This document shows, piece by piece, positions 57,055 to 64,000 of a DNA stretch of 64,000 nucleotides (the first letter of the stretch is position 1; every line of letters starts with the position of its first letter). This DNA is from Aporrectodea caliginosa (lineage: Eukaryota > Annelida > Clitellata > Crassiclitellata > Lumbricidae). Location of the stretch: positions 441,001-505,000 of the forward strand of contig JACEVL010000468.1 in NCBI GenBank assembly GCA_020284085.1, read 5' to 3'. Position numbers and translations under genes: made by a program. Below the pieces are notes generated by a model. That model worked only from the letters and a program-made list of their open reading frames with translations. It did no database searches and was not told the origin of the DNA.

Positions 57055-57105
57055 AGCGACAGACGGACAGACAAACAGACGGACGGACGGACAGACGGAC
57101 TTACG
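57055..57105. repeat. (GACGGACA)n simple repeat
   Basis: GACAGACGGACGGACAGACGGAC tract. Confidence 0.85.
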
Positions 57106-57592
57106 GAAGACTTGTGTAACCTAAGAAGATTATTTTTACGAGTGACCAGCAATTTGTGACAGCGAAGAGGAAATCAGTCGAACTCGGCGACTGGCAGAGA
57201 CTGGCAAATGTTGTCCGGAACGATAACGATGAAAGGTTGAACTAGGATCGAGATAACTCTCTAGGCGGTTTAGACGAGTGGTCGGCTGAAGCAGGTCGTC
57301 GCTTATTCACCACTATATCGGTCACCGTGCTATCGAGCTGTATTCGGCTGAGCAGATATAGCCACGCTCAGATGAGACGCCCCCCGCTTCAGATGATTCT
57401 CACCTGGCCTCTTGCTTACTACCATGTGCTTAGAAAAACGAGAGCCTTAGGAAAGCGCGAACAACTTTATAAGAAATTATGAAATTCAAATTGAACTTAG
57501 AAGTGTCCTTCCATTGTTATTTTATTTACTAAGAATGTCAAGCTTTAAGTTTCTTGAACGGTTCCTTTATTTAAGTCATGTATCATTAATAC

Positions 57593-58352
57593 CATAGTTG
57601 TTCAAAACGGTAAAAACAAAATAAAAAAGCGAAAAAACGTCGTTTTTAAAAAACCTAAGAAACCGAAAACACGGGGAAAACGAAATAGAAAATAATTTGA
57701 CTTTGTTACATCTCGTACTGAATTTTAAAATTAAAATCCTTGTTTGCACAATTTAATTCTAATCACCAAATAACACAACTTTATTAGTAAACACTAAAGT
57801 AACATTAGGCTAATCTACAACAATTATTTTATTTTTTATAAATGTGGTGAGAAATCAGAAAAATTGAAATTTTTCAAATTTAAATCAATTAGGTCCACAT
57901 AAGTCTATGCTGACATAAACTAGCACAATTAAAAACTAAACTTTGTAACTACTTACAATTTTTACTTATAGGCCTATCAGAACTTAATATGGAGTAACTA
58001 CAGTCAGTTTATCGGTCAATCGGAGATTATCGTGTACAAAGACAATATTTCGCATTTTGGATAACTTAGAAATTCACATCACTTTTATAAATTGTATTTC
58101 TTGCACTGTGCTATTATTCTCAAATGATGGCCTAAGAGTGACGTGAATTGGCTGAATCCTTGAAAGGACGGAGACAAAGTAAAGGACATCAGACAAAGAT
58201 TAAATTAAACAAAATAATAACAGACAGTAAATAAATAAATAAAGTTACCTAAAAAATTAAAAAACGAAAAAAACGTGACAAAAAATAAAAAACCAAAAAT
58301 GAGACCTTTTGGAAAAAATAAGAAAAACAAAAAGTCGGTTTTAACAACTATG
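57593..58352. mobile_element. Non-autonomous hAT element, 760 bp
   Basis: Left end CATAGTTGTTCAAAACGGTA, right end on the opposite strand CATAGTTGTTAAAACCGACT. Target duplication ATTAATAC (57585-57592) and GTTAATAC (58353-58360), 7 of 8. AAAACG(A)-rich subterminal words occur at both ends. No transposase. Confidence 0.85.
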
Positions 58353-58360
58353 GTTAATAC

Positions 58361-58835
58361 GTAGGCTAATTATTTTCTCTAACTTTTACTCATAGTGGCT
58401 TTCAGTGTTCAAGATGTGTAATTAGATATTTACGTCAAACTGTAATATAAGAATGATGTTGTAAAATTTAGCTAAAAGAATTTCCGGATTAAAGATGGGT
58501 GCTAGGCGAATAGCTTTGTCAAAAGTATTAAAACGTTTGTAAACTATATCGCAGTTACTGTAACTGAGCCTACGGTTCCATTTTTTCTGGATACAGTCTG
58601 TAGATCTGCCTCTGATGATATATAGGCCTAATTAATCCTGTCTGATTCTATTCCATCGTTTTATCAAACAAAACACGAGACGAAGCAACTGTTATTGGTC
58701 CACTTTCCATCCAAAAGGCAAAACTCAACGGGGCTTTGCAAAGACAAGCAGTTAACAGTTAACGTTAAATAATCGAAAGGAAAAGACCTATAGCAACAGA
58801 GGCTGTTATCAGCTGACCTTGCTTCTTCTTCTTCT
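58361..58835 (+). promoter_or_regulatory. Upstream region of the four-span membrane protein gene
   Basis: AT-rich sequence without a clear TATA box. The last part is a pyrimidine tract ending CTTCTTCTTCTTCTGCAATCAG at 58846, a good 3' splice site, so the first exon of the gene (untranslated) probably lies somewhere upstream and was not located. Confidence 0.45.
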
Positions 58836-58860
58836 TCTGCAATCAGGAGACACGTGCACG

Positions 58861-59889
58861 ATGTCCGTCAATTTTCAGATGAATTCAGAAAACGAGGCCA
58901 ACGCCTCCAACCCCGAACAACCGACAATAAACAACAACCGGAAATCAGACGAACCGGAAATGAGCATGCCGGAAGAAAGCATCCAGTCGGAAGCGGAGAT
59001 TATCATCGAACCCTCAGACGGGTGCTTGATCATCGGGAACGATCGCCACAAGTACTTCACGCGGAATTCGACAGACTTTGTGGCGCAGGCGACACTCATA
59101 AACAGTGAGGTCGTCAACGGAGAGTATTTTCCGTGCTGTCGGAAGGTCAAGGACGCGTCCATCACCTGGAACGTGCTCGGTGCGTTCCGCAACGAAATGT
59201 TCCTCTACTGTCTACACCTGATCGTCATCTCTCTGGGGGTCATCAAGGAGTCGGTGATCGTGAAGGGAGGAGAGCACAAGGACGACGCGAGGCTCGTCTA
59301 CACGTGTGTAGAGACGACGACCACTTCCCTCCTTATCTTCATGCGGACACTGAACGCCTGGATCGCCTACTCGGCATCCCGCAAGGACATCGACCGAATC
59401 GGGTTCTTCAGGAGCGACGGACTCATAGAGGCAGCCATCTCTATCCGGCGCTTCTTCCGGCTCTACCTGGTGGCCGCCGGGGTCCTGCTCCTGCTCTGCA
59501 CGACGACCTTTGTGGCCTGTCTGTCCGTCGACCAACTGGAGTGGACGGTCCTCAGCAACATCGTCTGCATCGTCACCGTCAACCTTCTGGCGTCCTTGTA
59601 CGCCGTACGAGTCAGCCGGACGATGGACTGGGTGCGCCAGGATGCCCACCGGGTCGCCGTCCTTGAGGCAGTGACCCTTATAAGAAACTACTCTTCGTCA
59701 GATGGAGCAACGTCCGCTCCAACGGAAGAGACCTCCGTCCCACTGCCGCCGCAAAGGAGGAGGACCGTGCTCGAACAGTACGCCAAGGCCGTCGAATGTT
59801 CGTTGTTCTTCGAGAGACCTCGGTACATCTGCGACGCTGGTTCCAGTCTACAATCGGAACGGACGCCCGACGTCTGTTCGAATGTCTGA
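58861..59889 (+). CDS. Four-span membrane protein, family unknown
   Basis: 342 residues from the first ATG after the likely splice acceptor at 58846; no ATG lies between. Residues 1-55 are acidic, polar and Asn/Glu-rich, probably disordered. Hydrophobic segments lie at about 112-134 (MFLYCLHLIVISLGVIKE), 145-170, 202-221 (YLVAAGVLLLLCTTTFVACL) and 228-250. Residues 280-300 are Ser/Thr/Pro-rich. N-glycosylation sequons occur at Asn14 and Asn69. Cys92 and Cys93 precede the first span. The whole frame is in one exon, GC-rich at third positions and unlike the AT-rich flanks, which supports real coding. I recognise no known family; a receptor, channel or tetraspan scaffold are all possible. Confidence 0.82.
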   Translation: MSVNFQMNSENEANASNPEQPTINNNRKSDEPEMSMPEESIQSEAEIIIEPSDGCLIIGNDRHKYFTRNSTDFVAQATLINSEVVNGEYFPCCRKVKDASITWNVLGAFRNEMFLYCLHLIVISLGVIKESVIVKGGEHKDDARLVYTCVETTTTSLLIFMRTLNAWIAYSASRKDIDRIGFFRSDGLIEAAISIRRFFRLYLVAAGVLLLLCTTTFVACLSVDQLEWTVLSNIVCIVTVNLLASLYAVRVSRTMDWVRQDAHRVAVLEAVTLIRNYSSSDGATSAPTEETSVPLPPQRRRTVLEQYAKAVECSLFFERPRYICDAGSSLQSERTPDVCSNV

Positions 59890-60265
59890 CGAAGGAAGGT
59901 CGATGATATAAACTATAGCGTAGACGTAGAGATGCGTTACTGACAAGGTCTTTCCACTGCTTCTAGTTCACAACCGTTGCCAGCGGATTATTATTGCGGA
60001 CTGTGGTCAAGGCCGTTTTATCCAGAGTGCCTATGGCCTACGACGACCTTAAAATGGCCCTGAGTCATGACTGTGGTTCCATTTGAAACGACCATCGACC
60101 GACGCCGTCAGCGTTAACGCGATTTAGATATAATTTACGCTAGCTCTTAGAATAACTTATATTAAGAGATAATTGGGCATATCTATCTACTATGTCGTCT
60201 TCTGACAAGGTAATTGGCCTCATCTAGTCTTTTTGCACTGTGATCCTATTACATGTGAAATCACA
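59890..60265. other. Probable 3' untranslated and intergenic region
   Basis: Follows the stop codon of the membrane protein gene. No clear AATAAA before the LINE relic at 60270. Confidence 0.4.
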
Positions 60266-60269
60266 TCAA

Positions 60270-60605
60270 TTCAAGTGACTATCCGCAACTTAGGTGTAAT
60301 TTTCGATCAAAACCTTCACTTCTCCGAAACATATCACTCATCTTTCTCGCTCTCGTTTCATGCATATCCATGATCATCGCAGAATCCGCCATATGTGCTC
60401 GACTTCAAACTGCATCTACTGTCGCTACATCTATAGTCCGTGCTAAACTTGACTGTTGCAACTCGCTTATCCTGAATATTGACTCCACACAAATAAACCA
60501 CCTGACCTCTTTGGATCTTAACCTGGCGCCGATTTTTACTTCTTCCACCTATAGATTTTGTCTTGACTGAGCGCCTGTGAATAAGCTGGTTCCCGAGACT
60601 TCGCT
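60270..60605 (+). mobile_element. LINE RT-thumb relic
   Basis: The plus strand, over several frames, reads VTIRNLGVIFDQNLHFSETY, then CIYC and LDCCNSLILNIDSTQINHLT. Typical block: RNLGVIFD...F...I......Y..RNI......DYCNSLL. Confidence 0.75.
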
Positions 60606-60957
60606 GTTTTAGACGCTGCAGAAATCTCAAGATAACGACTGCAAAGTTAAGCATTCTAGAATTCTATTGTTATCAGTAGTGTCAAAACTTTTAACTGTTA
60701 ACTTATAATTGGATAGTAATTTTCCAAGACAATTGCTAAACTGTTGTTTCAAACTGGCCAGACCATTAAGGGCTTTATTACTACCTAAGGTAGTAGACAC
60801 CGGCCGATGTTAATTTGTGAAACCCACAAGACAATGCACTATGATCAACTTTCAAGCAGTCTTTTCTACTCGAGTGGGTGTTTTACTCTTTTACTCCAGC
60901 CAGGAAGAAATCGCGATGCTTCATGTGTCACAGTGCGTCTTTCATCACTGTATATTA

Positions 60958-61039
60958 AAGGGGAAGAGAGACAGAGACAGAGACAGAGAGAGACACAGAG
61001 AGAGATAGACAGAGACAGAGACCAGAGACAGAGACATAT

Positions 61040-61068
<29 letters not shown>
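60958..61068. repeat. (GACAGA)n simple repeat
   Basis: GAGACAGAGACAGA tract becoming GACA repeats. Confidence 0.92.
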
Positions 61069-61070
<2 letters not shown>

Positions 61071-61165
61071 GAACTATATGAACTATATGAGCTGAATCAG
61101 CACATATAGTTCATATAGCATACAGAACTCATACTCATTTGGCCTCATCACTGTAACATAAACTA

Positions 61166-61690
61166 TTGCCTCATCTGCTAACCTCCATCTCTCAGACTGC
61201 ACTCCGCTGTTTAGTACCTACTCAGTGCTCCTCGCATAACGCTCTCGTCCTTGACTTCTCCCGCCTTAACTTCCGATCCTTTGAATGTGTCTCTGTCTCT
61301 ATCAGACTTTGCCTCGACCTGTTAACCGTCTTCAACATATATATCATCGTCCTTCTTCGTCCTTCTATACTCCTTCAAATCGTGTCTTTCTTGACGAAAT
61401 TCGCCTCGCTTATGTCACTCGCTACCACTACTTCTAACGATGTCATCCTCACCAGAGACTTCAACATCCATGTCGACAACCCAATTGATTCCGTTGCGTC
61501 TGCCTTTCGGAATCTCCTCTCTTCCACCAATCTCTTCTCTTCAACCAATCTCATTCAACGCATCAGACTCACATCAGGAACCATACCTTAACCTCATTTG
61601 CACTTGCTCAACTTCACTGTTGTCTCACTCTGTTCTCAACGCCACTGATCATTACTTGATAATTGCTGATCTCGAACCAGAAAGTTTAGA
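61166..61690 (+). mobile_element. LINE endonuclease relic
   Basis: The plus strand gives FLDEIRLAY-like remnants, then TRDFNIHVDNPIDSVASAFR, NLLSSTN and NLICTCSTSLLSHSVLNATD, HYLIIADLEP: the GDFN.H.D and SDH-type endonuclease motifs, here decayed (RDFNIHVD, ATDHYLI). It faces the minus-strand LINE at 61745. Confidence 0.8.
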
Positions 61691-61744
61691 TATCCTAAAT
61701 CATGTAGAATCGCTCCATAGCCATAGCTATGACCAATTCCAGAG

Positions 61745-63120
61745 ATATAGTATTGTATTGAATTTACGTATTTCTAAAGCGCCTCTCACAGTAAGACCTA
61801 ATCAGAGGCTCTTCCTGTGCGAAAAGCCCCGCAAGAAGAGAAAAGTCTTAAGAGTACTGGCAGATGCATTTAGCACCGATTTAAGAGGTGACAGGGGAGA
61901 TTTCGGAAGATCAACAAGTAGCGAGTTGCAGTAATCAATGCGTGAGCGGATGAAGGCATGAACCATCGACGTTAAAATGGATGATGACACAGATCGCCTG
62001 TCAGTGACAGCTCGAAGATGTCTCAGGTGATAGAAACTAGACAGAGAGAGGCTAGAGATGTTTTTAGCAAATGAAAAAGTGCTGTCAAGAGTAACACCCA
62101 AGTCACGATTGAGAAGGTCAACAATGGTAACCGCTCAGAAAGGAAGTCATAGTCGAGTTTTAGGAGCTGCTGGCGAGTGCCAAGCCAGATCAACTGAGGC
62201 TTTGTAGAAGTAAGAGAGAGGCGATTTGAAGACATCCAGCAATGGAGCTCTAAAGAGAGAGACTCAATAGATTGAGTGCTACGCCCAATTGAAGACTTTT
62301 CTGTATGATCAGGCCTGGCTTGGGAGCACCTCTGAGTAGAGCCCTTGAAGAGGCGCTATATAAATTTTATGATTGATTGATTGATTGATTGATTGAGATA
62401 GGTCAAATATTGATGGACATGAGGACCATGAACAAAGGCCTGAACATCACCAGCATACAGGTGTCCCACTGAAGATTCTTTAGAAAAACAGAGGGGTATC
62501 AGTAGTGAACATGATATGGCGAAGTGGCCCAACACAGAGCCTTGAGGAACCCCAAATTTAACAGGTACCCACGGAGTGCTATTATCACCTGGAATGACCA
62601 TTTGTGAGCGATCCGTGAGATAGGATCGAAACCAGTGAAGAGGAGGCCCACTAAGACTTCAAGACGACGTAGAAGAATGGCATGATCTACCATGTCAAAT
62701 GCTGAAGATGCATCAAAGAGGGCTAAGAGGGTAACATGAGATTTATCCATGGCACAATAAATGTCCGAAAGAAGATATAAGAGCAGTTTCGGTAGAATGA
62801 TGGGCTATAAAACCAGATTGCCTGGACGGAAGAAGACCTGACTGGTTCAAGAAAAGGATGAAGCTGCAGAAAGACAAGTTGCTCCAAAGTCTTAGAGAGG
62901 AAAGAGAGATTAGATATAGGGCAGTAATTTTGACCTTTGCTAGGATCCAAATTAGACTTCTTAAGATATGGATGAGACGCGATGTGATCCGCCACCGATG
63001 GGACACGGTTGTCACTCCGTCCAGCAGTCCCTGGCAGATGGAAGACGACATCGCGTCCGTAATTCTCTCTAACCGCCAGATACGCCGCGTCAGAGGGACA
63101 CTCGTCGCTCATCAGACGTA
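61745..63120 (-). mobile_element. LINE RT relic with nested LINE tail
   Basis: Reading down the minus strand: YCPISNLSFLSKTLEQLVFL (63112-62723 frame), HVTLLALFDASSAFDMVDHA, FGVPQGSVLGH, VGHLYAGDVQAFVHG (RT motif YADD now YAGD), WMSSNRLSLTSTKPQLIWLG, VTWVLLLT and IRSRIDYCNSLLVDLPKSPL. It ends with the family signature at 61760-61800. Multiple frames and stops. It is interrupted at 62278-62398 by a plus-strand LINE end. Confidence 0.88.
62278..62398 (+). mobile_element. Nested LINE 3' end with (GATT)n tail
   Basis: CTTGAAGAGGCGCTATATAAATTTTATGATT repeated GATT units; it interrupts the RT of the minus-strand LINE between VHG...YL and QSIESLSLELHCWMSS. Confidence 0.75.
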
Positions 63121-63124
63121 GTTA

Positions 63125-64000
63125 GGCAATGGAGACATTCCATGATTGACGGGCGTTACCACGCCAACGACTCTCTTCGCTCTTGCTGCATCGGGTCAAG
63201 GTTTCCCGACGTGCATATAGCGTAATCACATGTGTTCTTCTGAGGTTTGACCGTCAGCTGAAAGAGTCCTTCACAAGCTATGTGTGGACCATTCCAGTCG
63301 CAGAATGTAACGATAACAGACAACCAAATCTGTCGAAATGCATTAAATCCGGGTGAAATAAAGAATAATTTTAGCCAGCGCAGTCATTTTTAGCTGAATA
63401 TGGTATAGGGGTGCAAGAGGAGCAGATCGCGAGGTATCGAGATCTCTTTCTGCCTGGAGGGGAAACTTGGAGGATGAAGGGAATGAATGAAGCATAAGAG
63501 AATCAGTAAGAATATGCAAGAGCCAACTGACGATGCATGGACCAGCATGCATCTACCACAGAGAACTCAAATCCATAACAGCTCCACTTTCTGTTTGTTA
63601 TACGATTGACGAAATGGATTTCGATTCAAATGTCATTTCCGTCTGATGGATTCTGGCCAATACGACACCGCAGAGGCAAAGGAGCGTTGACAACCACAGA
63701 CAAATGGTAGAAAACTACAGCTGATGTTAATTAGTTGTCGAAGACCCGTCTGCATATTTCCTTTGCTTCCATTCAGTCAGCGAAGTCGACAATAGACTAA
63801 AGTAGACGTCGAGATCCGTTGTTACCGAGGTACCGTTTATCTCATTTCTTAGACTTAGAGGAACAATATCAGAGGATTATAATTGCGGGTCTTGAAGTCT
63901 TGCGTCAGAAATGCCTTAGTAAACTTTAAGTAATTGACAGATGTCGTCCACACAGTGAGGTAAGATTATCAAATTTACAAGCACAGAACAAGCTTTGCTG
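63125..64000. other. Non-coding stretch, nothing assigned
   Basis: No recognisable exon or repeat. Short minus ORF 63343-63552 is unremarkable. Confidence 0.35.

Noticed and set aside
58854..59666. Overlapping ORFs of 84-177 codons around the membrane protein gene
   Set aside because: Shadow frames favoured by high GC content; they lack the hydrophobic-span pattern and have biased composition.

Overview
The window looks like nuclear DNA of a marine invertebrate deuterostome, most likely an echinoderm. This is an inference from four things: AT-rich sequence with many copies of the 8-mer TAGGCCTA, split genes with GT-AG introns, heavy loads of L2/CR1-type LINEs and hAT, piggyBac and MULE relics, and envelysin-like matrix metalloproteinase (MMP) genes. 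Nothing here is bacterial. There are no rRNA genes, CRISPR arrays or operons.

The genic backbone from 0 to 36 kb is a tandem array of MMP genes on the minus strand. Copy A (25.38 to 13.60 kb) is the best preserved: signal-peptide exon, cysteine-switch exon (PRCGVPD plus furin-type RRKR), two catalytic exons, the [11 protein letters not shown] zinc exon, and a last exon coding a Pro/Thr/Ser tail with an 11-residue repeat and no hemopexin domain. The visible junctions agree in phase. The prodomain exon between exon 1 and the cysteine-switch exon was not found. Copy B (35.47 to 28.26 kb) is a degraded paralogue with frameshifts in the zinc exon and an early stop in the last exon. Copy C (3.67 to 3.55 kb) is a lone signal-peptide exon. 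Matching upstream and downstream flanks (540-1700 with 26340-27500; 3200-4010 with 24850-25690; 13195-13580 with 27870-28250) show segmental duplication. The window start matches the sequence that lies just upstream of exon 1, so another copy may lie just to the left.

The other convincing gene is at 58.86-59.89 kb on the plus strand: a GC-rich 342-residue protein with four predicted membrane segments, preceded by a likely 3' splice site. I do not recognise its family.

Most of the rest is mobile DNA. LINE fragments with endonuclease and reverse transcriptase domains occur throughout. The longest, 41.34 to 38.80 kb minus, has one visible frameshift and a truncated 3' end. tRNA-derived SINEs occur at 14.1, 25.7, 25.9, 27.6 and 32.9 kb. 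DNA transposons can be delimited exactly from terminal inverted repeats and target duplications: six hAT elements with 8-bp duplications (2521-3139, 42025-42941, 43004-43143, 43660-44947, 53820-55981, 57593-58352), a piggyBac relic flanked by TTAA (7260-8634), and two TA-flanked elements with reiterated end motifs (5561-6811, 51378-52379). A MULE relic inside GACAAAATGTC arrays (36.82-37.77 kb) interrupts a LINE. A cluster of perfect 12-16-nt palindromes at 28.8-32.7 kb is unexplained and may mark an undescribed element. Long microsatellites (CA, TA, GA, ATT, ATGT, AGT) are frequent, and several ATT arrays are the 3' tails of one LINE family.
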